The position numbers and the translations under genes were made by a program. A DNA stretch of 64,000 nucleotides from Flavobacteriales bacterium (GTDB lineage Bacteria; Bacteroidota; Bacteroidia; Flavobacteriales_F; PHOS-HE28): positions 62,001-126,000 of the forward strand of contig JADJLR010000009.1 in NCBI GenBank assembly GCA_016710015.1. Reading direction: 5' to 3'. This document shows positions 1 to 8,464 of the stretch, piece after piece (position 1 is the first letter of the stretch; each line of letters begins with the position of its first letter). The notes beneath the pieces were generated by a model. It worked only from the letters and a program-made list of their open reading frames with translations, ran no database searches and was not told the origin of the DNA.

Positions 1-120
1 AATACCTTCGCCAATACCGGTCGCGTACGGTTGGATATTGCTTCGTTGAGCGAAGGCACCTACTTCTTGCGGATCGAAGCGGAGGAAAGGACCAATGTGC
101 TTCGCTTCGTGAAGGAGTGA
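1..120 (+). CDS. C-terminal fragment of a T9SS-sorted protein
   Basis: The frame is open from the first base of the window and ends with TGA at 118-120; the start lies outside. The 39 visible residues read as the end of a T9SS type A sorting domain: a short strand ending in LDIASLSEGTYFLRIE, then a basic last strand (VLRFVKE). In the family, this domain directs periplasmic cargo through the type IX secretion machinery to the cell surface. Nothing can be said about the cargo's function. Confidence 0.7.
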   Translation, partial: NTFANTGRVRLDIASLSEGTYFLRIEAEERTNVLRFVKE

Positions 121-287
121 TCAGTTGGCATACACTCCGAAGACCAGTGGTCCACATTCAGGGATCGGGTCTTCCCATGCACTGCTAACTTCGTCCCGTA
201 ATTTCCTACTGACCTCTATGCATGGTCCGCCGACCAAGAATGCTACTTGGAGGTCGGGTTGCGCAACAAGCTCTTCAGAACTCACCC

Positions 288-1271
288 ATGCGTACAGTCC
301 AATACCGCGAAGCCCTCAACGAGGCGATGAGCGAAGAAATGCGTCGAGACCCCAACGTCTTCCTCATGGGCGAGGAAGTGGCTGAATACGACGGTGCTTA
401 CAAAGTGAGCAAGGGTATGCTGGCCGAATTCGGGGAGAAGCGGGTGATCGATACGCCGATCGCCGAGCTGGGCTTTACTGCCATCGGGGTGGGTGCCGCC
501 ATGAACGGATTGCGTCCCATCATCGAATTCATGACCTGGAATTTCGCCGTGCTGGCCAGCGACCAGATCATCAACCACGCGGCCAAGATGTTGCAGATGA
601 GCGGCGGGCAGTTCAATGTGCCCATCGTGTTCCGTGGCGGTAACGGCAGCGCCGGTCAGTTGGCTGCCACGCACAGCCAGAGCTTCGAAGCCATGTACGC
701 CAACGTGCCCGGTCTGAAGGTGATCACGCCCTACACGCCGTATGATGCCAAGGGCTTGCTGAAGGCCGCCATCCGCGACAACGATCCGGTGCTCTTCATG
801 GAGAGTGAGCGCATGTACGGCGATAAAGGCGAGATCCCCGATGGCGAGTACCTGTTGCCCATCGGAGTGGCCGACATCAAGCGCGAAGGCAAGGACGTCA
901 CCCTCGTGAGCTTTGGCAAAATGATGAAGGTGGCCTTGGATGCTGCCTCCGAGTTGGCCAAGGAAGGTATCGATGCCGAAGTGATCGATCTGCGCTCCAT
1001 TCGTCCGTGGGACAAGGAATGTGTGATCCGGAGCGTGAAGAAGACCAACCGTTTGGTGGTGATCGACGAGAACTGGCCCATGGCCAGCATCAGCAGCGAG
1101 GTGGCCTACCGCGTGCAGAAGGATGCCTTCGACTTCTTGGACGCACCTGTTATTCGCGTGAACCAGGCCGATACGCCCTTGCCCTTCACACCAAGCTTGA
1201 TCGACGCTTCGCTACCTAGCGTGGAACGTGTGGTCAAGGCGGTGAAGGAGGTGATGTATTCCGCTTTTTAG
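288..1271 (+). CDS. pdhB: Pyruvate dehydrogenase E1 component, beta subunit
   Basis: The 327-residue product is the usual length for E1 beta of the two-subunit type. With E1 alpha it decarboxylates pyruvate on thiamine diphosphate and passes the acetyl group to the lipoyl domain of E2. Visible signatures are the N-terminal GEEVAEYDGAYKVSKG, the cofactor-contacting Glu60 in IAELGF, and a C-terminal transketolase-like domain with DLRSIRPWD. I chose the ATG at 288 (protein MRTVQYREAL) because it matches the family N-terminus; the frame extends upstream to 222 without homologous sequence. No E1 alpha gene is adjacent, so the subunits are probably encoded apart, as is common in Bacteroidota. A 2-oxoisovalerate dehydrogenase beta subunit is the main alternative. 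Confidence 0.88.
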   Translation: MRTVQYREALNEAMSEEMRRDPNVFLMGEEVAEYDGAYKVSKGMLAEFGEKRVIDTPIAELGFTAIGVGAAMNGLRPIIEFMTWNFAVLASDQIINHAAKMLQMSGGQFNVPIVFRGGNGSAGQLAATHSQSFEAMYANVPGLKVITPYTPYDAKGLLKAAIRDNDPVLFMESERMYGDKGEIPDGEYLLPIGVADIKREGKDVTLVSFGKMMKVALDAASELAKEGIDAEVIDLRSIRPWDKECVIRSVKKTNRLVVIDENWPMASISSEVAYRVQKDAFDFLDAPVIRVNQADTPLPFTPSLIDASLPSVERVVKAVKEVMYSAF

Positions 1272-1353
1272 CGGAAGGTGAAGTAGCACAGTTTGCGAAT
1301 GGTAGAGCAGGAGGCAAATGCCCTCTGCCGCCCGCCGCCGCTTCCCGAACAAC

Positions 1354-1382
1354 TTGGAATCACCAACCGTTTCCTATTTTCG
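1354..1382 (+). promoter_or_regulatory. Candidate promoter of hppA
   Basis: TTG at 1354-1356 is followed 18 bases later by TATTTTCG (1375-1382), one mismatch from the Bacteroidota -7 consensus TAnnTTTG. It would give a leader of about 65 bases before the pyrophosphatase ATG at 1453. The spacing is one base shorter than in the two best promoters of this window. Confidence 0.4.
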
Positions 1383-1452
1383 CGCCCGCTTTCATCCAAG
1401 GGGGGTGGAACGCGTTGAAAGACAAGAACATACACAATACGATTCGGATACG

Positions 1453-3681
1453 ATGGGAAGTGAACTGATGTACTACATCCCTGTGATGGGATTGATCGGC
1501 TTGGTCGTGATGATCGGCAAGGCATTATGGGTGAACAAGCAGGATGCGGGCGATGCCAACATGCAGGAGCTCGCAGGCTACATCGCTCGTGGTGCCAGTG
1601 CTTTCCTGCGGGCCGAGTGGAAAGTGCTCGGCGTGTTCGCTGTCGTCGCTGCTGCATTGCTCGCTTGGAGCGGTACCCTGCATCCCAACAGCGATTGGGT
1701 CATCGCCATCGCCTTCCTGATCGGTGCATTCTTCAGCGCCTTTGCAGGTTGGATCGGCATGAGCATCGCCACCAAGGCCAACGTGCGCACCACACAGGCT
1801 GCGCGTACGAGCTTGTCCCAAGCACTCAAAGTGAGCTTCACCGGCGGAACCGTGATGGGTTTGGGCGTTGCGGGTCTCGCCGTTGTGGGTCTCAGCTCCT
1901 TGTTCATCGTCTTCCTGCGCATGTATGTGGGGGATGCTGGAGCGAATGGAGCAGAAATGATGAAGTGCTTGGAAGTCCTCGCAGGATTCAGCCTCGGAGC
2001 CGAGAGCATCGCACTCTTCGCCCGTGTGGGTGGTGGCATCTACACCAAGGCCGCCGATGTGGGCGCTGACCTTGTGGGCAAGGTGGAAGCCGGCATCCCG
2101 GAGGATGACGCACGTAACCCAGCGACCATCGCAGATAACGTGGGCGACAACGTCGGTGATGTGGCCGGTATGGGTGCGGATCTATTCGGATCCTACGTGG
2201 CCACGATGTTGGCGACCATGGTGCTCGGTCGCGAAGTGGTTAGCGCCGACAATTTCGATGGCATGGCCCCGATCCTGCTTCCTATGGTGATCGCGGGTCT
2301 CGGTGTGCTCTTCAGCATCATCGGAACCTTCTTCGTACGCATCAACAAGGACAGTGACAGTGTAATGAAGGCACTGAACTTGGGCAACTGGGGCTCCATG
2401 GTCCTCGTGGCCATTTCCAGCTACTTCCTGGTGGATTGGATGTTGCCGGAAACCATGCAGTTCGTGCGCAACGGAGTTTCCAAGGAGATGACCAGCATGA
2501 ACGTGTTCTACGCGATCATCCTCGGCCTGGTCGTTGGCACCTTGATGAGCATGGTAACGGAATACTACACCAGCATGGGGCGCCGTCCAGTGGACAGCAT
2601 CGTGCAGAAGAGCGGCACCGGCCACGGCACCAACGTGATCGGTGGTTTGGCCATGGGCATGGAAAGCACCGTGTTGCCGATCCTGATCCTCGCTGCGGGG
2701 ATCTGGGGTTCGTTCTGGCTTGCTGGCATGTACGGTGTAGCGATCGCTGCAGCGGGCATGATGGCCACTACCGCAATGCAGCTCGCTATCGATGCCTTCG
2801 GGCCAATTGCCGACAATGCCGGTGGTATCGCAGAAATGAGCGGCTTGCCCAAAGAAGTGCGTGAGCGTACCGACAACCTGGATGCCGTGGGTAACACCAC
2901 CGCCGCGACGGGGAAGGGTTTCGCGATCGCTTCCGCAGCTTTGACCGCACTCGCGCTTTTCGCAGCCTATGTGGGCATGTCCGGCATCACCGGCATCGAC
3001 ATCTACAAAGCCGATGTATTGGCCATGTTGTTCGTCGGCGGTATGATCCCCTTCTTCTTCAGCAGCCTCGCCATCAGTGCGGTGGGCAAGGCGGCCATGG
3101 ACATGGTGAAGGAAGTACGTCGCCAGTTCAAGGAGATCCCAGGTATCATGGAAGGAACGGCCAAGCCGGAGTATGAGAAGTGTGTGGCCATCAGTACCGA
3201 AGCGTCCATCCGTGAGATGATCGCTCCGGGTGCGTTGGCGTTGCTATCTCCGATCATCGTCGGCTTCCTCGCCGGACCAGAAGCACTTGGCGGATTGCTC
3301 GCAGGTATTACGGTGAGCGGTGTGCTCATGGGGATGTTCCAGAACAACGCCGGTGGCGCGTGGGACAATGCCAAGAAGAGCTTCGAGAAAGGCGTGATCA
3401 TCGATGGTGTGGAATTCAAGAAGGGCAGCGAGCCGCACAAAGCAGCGGTAACGGGTGATACCGTTGGCGATCCGTTCAAGGACACCTCAGGACCATCCAT
3501 GAACATCCTCATCAAGTTGACCTCCATCGTAGCCTTGGTGATCGCACCGCACATCAACGAGGGTGGGCACGATGTTGCTCCGATGCAGCACGATCACGAA
3601 GGACATGATCATAGCGCGTTACCGACGGAAACGCCAAATGAAGTGGCCGTCTCCGCGCTGTCCGTGGCCGATCGTTTCTGA
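1453..3681 (+). CDS. hppA: Membrane-bound ion-pumping pyrophosphatase
   Basis: A 742-residue, many-helix integral membrane protein that hydrolyses pyrophosphate and pumps cations. The substrate-site signatures are present: GGGIYTKAADVGADLVGKVE and DNVGDNVGD near residues 190-236. The motif GNTTAATGKG places Ala484 and Gly487 where K+-dependent enzymes have Ala and Ala/Gly; K+-independent enzymes have Lys and Thr. The helix-6 gate Glu of Na+-PPases is Gly246 here (GADLFGS), while helix 5 carries Glu184 (GAESIALF) where most relatives have Ser. This resembles the relocated-Glu H+-pumping type described for Flavobacterium. The C-terminus has a short His-rich tail. The start at 1453 was chosen over an upstream in-frame codon at 1318 because family proteins begin just before the first helix. 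Confidence 0.93.
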   Translation: MGSELMYYIPVMGLIGLVVMIGKALWVNKQDAGDANMQELAGYIARGASAFLRAEWKVLGVFAVVAAALLAWSGTLHPNSDWVIAIAFLIGAFFSAFAGWIGMSIATKANVRTTQAARTSLSQALKVSFTGGTVMGLGVAGLAVVGLSSLFIVFLRMYVGDAGANGAEMMKCLEVLAGFSLGAESIALFARVGGGIYTKAADVGADLVGKVEAGIPEDDARNPATIADNVGDNVGDVAGMGADLFGSYVATMLATMVLGREVVSADNFDGMAPILLPMVIAGLGVLFSIIGTFFVRINKDSDSVMKALNLGNWGSMVLVAISSYFLVDWMLPETMQFVRNGVSKEMTSMNVFYAIILGLVVGTLMSMVTEYYTSMGRRPVDSIVQKSGTGHGTNVIGGLAMGMESTVLPILILAAGIWGSFWLAGMYGVAIAAAGMMATTAMQLAIDAFGPIADNAGGIAEMSGLPKEVRERTDNLDAVGNTTAATGKGFAIASAALTALALFAAYVGMSGITGIDIYKADVLAMLFVGGMIPFFFSSLAISAVGKAAMDMVKEVRRQFKEIPGIMEGTAKPEYEKCVAISTEASIREMIAPGALALLSPIIVGFLAGPEALGGLLAGITVSGVLMGMFQNNAGGAWDNAKKSFEKGVIIDGVEFKKGSEPHKAAVTGDTVGDPFKDTSGPSMNILIKLTSIVALVIAPHINEGGHDVAPMQHDHEGHDHSALPTETPNEVAVSALSVADRF

Positions 3682-3698
3682 TAACGAAGTTCGGTTTA

Positions 3699-3740
3699 CG
3701 AAGAAGCCCCGTTGATCCTTGGGTCAACGGGGCTTCTTCG
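3699..3740. terminator. Bidirectional terminator between convergent genes
   Basis: A 17-bp perfect stem (3699-3715 with 3724-3740) around an 8-base loop is followed by TTTT. It lies between the convergent stops of the pyrophosphatase gene (3681) and the T9SS protein gene (3766), so it can serve both strands. Confidence 0.9.
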
Positions 3741-3765
3741 TTTTGGATCCGGTTCTATTCGTTGA

Positions 3766-6654
3766 TCACCGCGCAATGGTAACGGAACCGACCGATTCCT
3801 GGCTCTCTTGGTACGGTAAGCGGTACTTCACCTTGTACACGTACACATCGACCTGCGAAAGGACCCCTCCATAAGTGCCATCCCAACCGCGAAGTGGATC
3901 GTTGGAGGAGAAGAGGAGTTCACCCCAACGGTTGAAGACCATTGCCGTGAAGTCCTTGGGTAGGCAGTCACTGGACCATTTCCATTCGTCGTTGATGCCG
4001 TCGCCATTCGGGGAGAAAGCGGAGGGGATGTAGAGGCTGCAATTGTCCGAACAATCGTCCACTTCAATGGTATGCTCCACCGTTACCACGCCGCAGGTCA
4101 GCATAGCCTGAAGCGTTACGGTGGTCTCTTCGTCCGTCGAGAAGATCACGACCGGGTGGATCGCTGTCGATCGTGCCGCAGCTCCACCGAAATCCCATTG
4201 CACCCCCACGATCGCAGAGTCGGCCAGAAGCGTGAAATGAACGGGTTCTTGGATGCAACTGGCCTCCTGCACGAAATCCGCTGTACACAGGCAGTCGATG
4301 TTCAGCACCTCTGCAACGGCGGTGTCCGCGCATCCATTCGCATCCATCACGGATATGGAATAGATCCCCGCATCGTGAACAGCGGTGGGGTCTGTGACGG
4401 GGTCGTTATTCACCGTATACGTTGTGTTCATCCCGTTCACCGCGAATTGAGCAGTGAGGTCCACGGATCGCCATGGGCAGAGCGTGAAGGTCCGATCCGC
4501 ACCGAGCGATGGTGCCTCATGCACGGTCAGCATCACCATGGCCGTGTCTGAACAGCCCAAGTCGTTGCTGGCCACGAGACGATATGCACCTGTAGCATCG
4601 GCGGCATCGGGAGTGGAAACTGACACTCCGTTCAAGGTCCACGAAGTGGTGAGGTCAGCGACATCCACGGTCGCCGTCAGGTCGAAACTCGTACCGCTGC
4701 AAGTGGTAGCCGAAAGATCCTCGCCCAGATCCGGAACCGCATTGTTGACCACGGCAACGTTCGCCGATGTGGAACAGCCAGCAATGTTCGTGATGTTCAA
4801 GGTGTAGGTACCCGAGGACGTTGCTGCTGTAGGCTCCGCGATAACGATCCCGTTAATGGTCCAGATGGCGGTGTTGCTGCCAATGTTGTACAAGGCGGTG
4901 AGGTCCGCAGTGGATCCTTCGCAGATGGAAATTGCATCATCCGGACCCAAGATCGGGGCGGAGGCTGCGATCACATTCACGATACCCACGTCACTGCACC
5001 CGGCAGCGTTCATCACGGTCAGCGAATAACTTCCGGCATCGGTCACCGTGGTAGGGTCCACCGCCCCACCGGCGAATGTCCACGAACTGGTCATGCCCGT
5101 GGTATAGAACGAAGTCGTGAGATCAAGTGGTTCACCATCGCAACTGGTAACAGATACGTTCGGACCAAGCTCCGGAGCGGGTATCACGGCCAGTGCAACG
5201 AAAGCGGTATCCGCACACGCACCATTATTGGACACCACCAAGCGGTAGTTCCCGGAGGTGTTCACTGCCGAGGGGTCGGGTACTGCTGCACCGGATAATG
5301 TCCAATCCGTGTTCAAGCCAAGTGTGTTGAATAACGCAGTGAGGTCGGCCGTGGTGCCGTCACAGAGATCCAACACCTGATCGGCGCCAAGTGCGCCGCT
5401 GGATTGCACCACAACGTTGATCTCCACGGTAGCTGTGCATCCGCTAGGGCCGGTGGCCAAAAGGGTGTATACATCCGGTTCTGTAGCAGCAGTAGGAGGT
5501 GGGATCGGAAGACCACCGACCGACCAAGAGGTACTCATGCCACTGGTGTTGTACAACGCGGTCAGGTCAACACTGGAGCCGTCGCAGATGTTCACCTCTT
5601 GATCCGTGCCAAGTACCGGACCTGCGCTCAGGTTCAGCGTAACAAGAGCGGTGTCGCCACAACCGCTGGCATCGGAGACGATCAGTTGATAGGTTCCTGA
5701 GACCGATGCTGTCGCCGCTGTTGCTGTACTGATTGAAGTTCCATCCAAAGACCATTGCTGCACAACACCGGAGAGGGCGAACAAGGCAGTCAAGTCTACG
5801 GGGGGCGAGCAGGAGGTCACGGTCTGATCACCTCCTAGTGGATATGGCAAACCCTCGACCAGATCGAAACTGGTCATATACCAGCAACCATCCCATGGGT
5901 CGATGGCTTGCACCTCGTAACTCCCAGGGACATCAACGGCAGAGGGGTCCGGGACGGCCACTCCATTCAAATAGTAGGAGTAGGAGTACCCGTTGTTGTT
6001 GGAGAGGTAGTAATACTCAATGTCGAATGTCCCACCAGGACAAACGGTAGCAGTGCCATAAGGGATCCAACCCATACATGGCGGTGACGAGTTGTCGAAA
6101 TACATGGTGAAACCTCCATTTGCGGCGGACCCATCGTACCATCCATCCGTCCAGTCGCCATTTGGTCCTGTTCCTCCGTTCGCGCAGGAGGTGTCGATCA
6201 CAGTGATGATCCACGTGCCATCGGCAAATTCATAGTCGAACATGCTGAGTGAACCTCCTTGCGGGGACCAACTTCCGTCGAATGGTGCAGCACCCGTAGT
6301 GATCGAAGGCCCACCATAGTACTGGAACATACAATTGGTGTAGTTCTCACCGCCAGCACCGTTGAATGCTGAAAGCAATAGTTCGGTTCCTTGGGGCGAT
6401 GTAAGCGTGATCTGCAAGGTCTGGGGATGATCCGTGGTGATGTTGATGATCAACGCCTGGAGTGAGTTGGTCCATGGGTTACCTGGCGGAAAGAGCATTC
6501 CAACACCTGCGACATTGGCCGTGAAGATGCTGGTGTCGCATAGTGGAATGGGGCCGCTGGTGAACGGGAAGACCGATCCTTGGGCCGTGCCCTGAACGTT
6601 CATGCCGAATAGAAGGAGCACGATCAAGCCAAAGCGTTGAAGGGTCGAGGTCAT
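3766..6654 (-). CDS. Large T9SS type B (gliding-associated C-terminus) secreted repeat protein
   Basis: The 962-residue protein starts with a signal peptide (about residues 1-25, ending GTAQ). Residues about 30-190 resemble a P-domain-like beta-sandwich (ITLTSPQGTELLL, FADGTWIITVID). A divergent repeat and seven clear Ig-like repeats of about 70 residues follow, then a PKD-like segment (VQWDFGG). The C-terminal domain begins IPSAFSPNGDGINDEW and contains FNRWGELLF, the gliding-motility-associated (type B) T9SS sorting domain. In the family these domains carry adhesins and enzymes to the cell surface through type IX secretion. No catalytic motif was recognised, so an adhesive or structural surface role is inferred. 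It stands alone, convergent with the pyrophosphatase gene. Confidence 0.85.
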   Translation of the reverse strand: MTSTLQRFGLIVLLLFGMNVQGTAQGSVFPFTSGPIPLCDTSIFTANVAGVGMLFPPGNPWTNSLQALIINITTDHPQTLQITLTSPQGTELLLSAFNGAGGENYTNCMFQYYGGPSITTGAAPFDGSWSPQGGSLSMFDYEFADGTWIITVIDTSCANGGTGPNGDWTDGWYDGSAANGGFTMYFDNSSPPCMGWIPYGTATVCPGGTFDIEYYYLSNNNGYSYSYYLNGVAVPDPSAVDVPGSYEVQAIDPWDGCWYMTSFDLVEGLPYPLGGDQTVTSCSPPVDLTALFALSGVVQQWSLDGTSISTATAATASVSGTYQLIVSDASGCGDTALVTLNLSAGPVLGTDQEVNICDGSSVDLTALYNTSGMSTSWSVGGLPIPPPTAATEPDVYTLLATGPSGCTATVEINVVVQSSGALGADQVLDLCDGTTADLTALFNTLGLNTDWTLSGAAVPDPSAVNTSGNYRLVVSNNGACADTAFVALAVIPAPELGPNVSVTSCDGEPLDLTTSFYTTGMTSSWTFAGGAVDPTTVTDAGSYSLTVMNAAGCSDVGIVNVIAASAPILGPDDAISICEGSTADLTALYNIGSNTAIWTINGIVIAEPTAATSSGTYTLNITNIAGCSTSANVAVVNNAVPDLGEDLSATTCSGTSFDLTATVDVADLTTSWTLNGVSVSTPDAADATGAYRLVASNDLGCSDTAMVMLTVHEAPSLGADRTFTLCPWRSVDLTAQFAVNGMNTTYTVNNDPVTDPTAVHDAGIYSISVMDANGCADTAVAEVLNIDCLCTADFVQEASCIQEPVHFTLLADSAIVGVQWDFGGAAARSTAIHPVVIFSTDEETTVTLQAMLTCGVVTVEHTIEVDDCSDNCSLYIPSAFSPNGDGINDEWKWSSDCLPKDFTAMVFNRWGELLFSSNDPLRGWDGTYGGVLSQVDVYVYKVKYRLPYQESQESVGSVTIAR
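4330..5838 (-). repeat. Seven tandem Ig-like coding repeats of about 210-225 bp
   Basis: Within the T9SS protein (residues about 273-775), a unit recurs seven times. Each unit has LGxD at its start, a Cys followed by xGxxxDLTA, then WT/WS, then SGxYxLxV, then GC and DTA. Two conserved Cys per unit probably form a disulphide outside the cell. The units have diverged in sequence, so they are not a recent expansion. Boundaries are approximate. Confidence 0.8.
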
Positions 6655-6796
6655 GGAGAAGCGCTAATGATGGGATGCAGAAGTGGTTACGCGTTGCTCC
6701 ATAGACGTTGCATGCCGCTATGTAGTTGCTTGAAGGACCAGCACACGTCGAACATCGATGAAGGCATCCGCTGCGCGATCATCGCACTTCGAGAGA

Positions 6797-7510
6797 TCAC
6801 TTCTTCTTGGCGGGGGGCTTCTTTGCCGACTTGCCAGCCTTTGCGCTCTTGGTCGTTTTGGCCAGTGCTTTGGCCTTCACCGGGGCAGCCTCCATGGGGA
6901 ACAAGCCATGGATCTCCGCATCAATGCGGCTGATGATGTTGCCGAGATCCTCGGGGTCCGTGTGGAAGCGGTTTTCCTCCACGTCGATGATCAGCAGCTT
7001 GCCCTTGTCGTACTTCTCGATCCAGGCATCGTAGCGTTCGTTCAGTCGGTGCAGGTATTCGATGCTGATCGAGTTCTCGTATTCGCGCCCGCGTTCACCG
7101 ATCTGCTTCACCAATTTGTCCACCGGTGCTTGCAGGTAGATCAACAGGTCCGGGGGTGTGATCGAGTTGTCCATGTTCTGGAACAACCGGAAGTAGTTCT
7201 CGAAATCGCGGGTGGTCATCAGGCCCATCGCGTGCAGATTGGGGGCGAAGATGAATGCGTCCTCGTAGATCGTTCGGTCTTGGATCACATTACGACCGCT
7301 GCTATGGATGTCCAACAATTGTTCATAGCGGCTGTTCAGGAAGAAGATCTGGAGGTTGAAGCTCCAGCGCTGCATGTCCTTGTAGAAGTCGAAGAGGTAG
7401 GGGTTGTTGTCCACCGCCTCTTGGAGTTGGTCCCACTTGTAGTGCTTGGCCAACAACTGGGTAAGGGTGGTCTTTCCGGAGCCGATGTTTCCTGCTATCG
7501 CGATATGCAT
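6797..7510 (-). CDS. Deoxynucleoside kinase family protein with Lys/Ala-rich tail
   Basis: A 237-residue P-loop kinase of the deoxynucleoside kinase family, which phosphorylates deoxynucleosides in salvage. The Walker A motif GNIGSGKTT is at residues 7-15; the QDRTIYED segment and a lid-type ERGREYE follow. I chose the ATG at 7510 because the P-loop lies at the very N-terminus in this family; the frame runs further upstream. The last 25 or so residues are almost all Lys, Ala, Pro and Ser, a basic tail unlike the core enzyme, which may bind nucleic acid or be disordered. Base specificity cannot be told. A second paralogue lies at 14586-15221. Confidence 0.85.
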   Translation of the reverse strand: MHIAIAGNIGSGKTTLTQLLAKHYKWDQLQEAVDNNPYLFDFYKDMQRWSFNLQIFFLNSRYEQLLDIHSSGRNVIQDRTIYEDAFIFAPNLHAMGLMTTRDFENYFRLFQNMDNSITPPDLLIYLQAPVDKLVKQIGERGREYENSISIEYLHRLNERYDAWIEKYDKGKLLIIDVEENRFHTDPEDLGNIISRIDAEIHGLFPMEAAPVKAKALAKTTKSAKAGKSAKKPPAKKK

Positions 7511-7660
7511 GCGTTGAACGCCGTGGCGTGTGTTTCTGATCGTGTCCGGTCCGTTCGCACTTTTTACGAGGTCCGAATTTGACCGATGGTGTCTTGGTGG
7601 GAATGCGAAGATACCCGCCACCACGGACGCGGTGGCGGTTGTGGAAAAGTCGTAGGTCCC

Positions 7661-8464
7661 TTATTGATCCGAAGGGATCGGATCGATGATGATCCGATCC
7701 TTGGTGCGCAGGTATAGATGTGATCGTTCTATACGCACTTCCAGCACCTTGTCGCGGAGGTCTGTAGGCAAGGGGATCTCCTGGATCGCGAAGGAGATCA
7801 TGTCGTAAACGAAGGCGGTTCCGCCTTGGAAATAATAGATCACGTTGCCGCGCACTTCGAAGTTCTCCACATCCAAGATGGGGATGGTCCGCACATAGGT
7901 TCCGAAAAGGTCGAACACCAGAATGCCGTTCGTCGGATCGTGTATGTACAGCCGGTTGTCGTACTCCTGCATGGCGATGGGAGAGGGAGAGATGTTCAAC
8001 AGCAGGTCCAAACGGCCGGTATCGGACAATTTCCGCAATTGGGCATCCACACGGATCGCCCCTTGTTTCTGCTGGTCGAAGAACCAAAAGCTGTTCTGCA
8101 CACTCATGCATGCCAATACCACTTGAGGATAGCCGAGCCGCGGCAGATTGAACACACTACCCTGGATGCTCAACGTATTGTCCAAGACCGCCAACTGGCC
8201 TTGTTCCGGGGAAAAGACCATCGGTTTCAAAGAGTAGAAGGCATCCAAATGACCGATCCGTCCGAAGGTCTTCACGCTGTTGCGCAACCACGACTTGCCG
8301 GTCGCATCGTACAAGGCGAGTTCATCGCCGTGCAACACGTAGACCTTGCCCAGTTCGTCGGTGGTGAAGGCATCGATCGGACCTTCGATCACGTGCCGTT
8401 GCGCGCTAACGTAGGTCGCCACCGCGAAGGCGAGCAACAAGGTGGTGTGGCGCAGGTGTTCCAT
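7661..8464 (-). CDS. Secreted beta-propeller-like protein of unknown function
   Basis: A 267-residue protein with a signal peptide (residues 1-21, ending YVSA). The remainder is rich in repeated short strands of the type GKVYVLHGDELALYD and NRLYIHDPTNGILVFD, which suggests a small beta-propeller. No sorting domain or lipobox is visible, so it is probably periplasmic. Its ATG overlaps the stop codon of the upstream GH3 gene by one base (TGATG), so the two are very likely cotranscribed and translationally coupled. I do not recognise a named family. Confidence 0.65.
   Translation of the reverse strand: MEHLRHTTLLLAFAVATYVSAQRHVIEGPIDAFTTDELGKVYVLHGDELALYDATGKSWLRNSVKTFGRIGHLDAFYSLKPMVFSPEQGQLAVLDNTLSIQGSVFNLPRLGYPQVVLACMSVQNSFWFFDQQKQGAIRVDAQLRKLSDTGRLDLLLNISPSPIAMQEYDNRLYIHDPTNGILVFDLFGTYVRTIPILDVENFEVRGNVIYYFQGGTAFVYDMISFAIQEIPLPTDLRDKVLEVRIERSHLYLRTKDRIIIDPIPSDQ

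Noticed and set aside
1318..1452. Upstream in-frame start for the pyrophosphatase
   Set aside because: The extra 45 residues are Arg-rich and unlike the family, and the likely promoter lies within this stretch.
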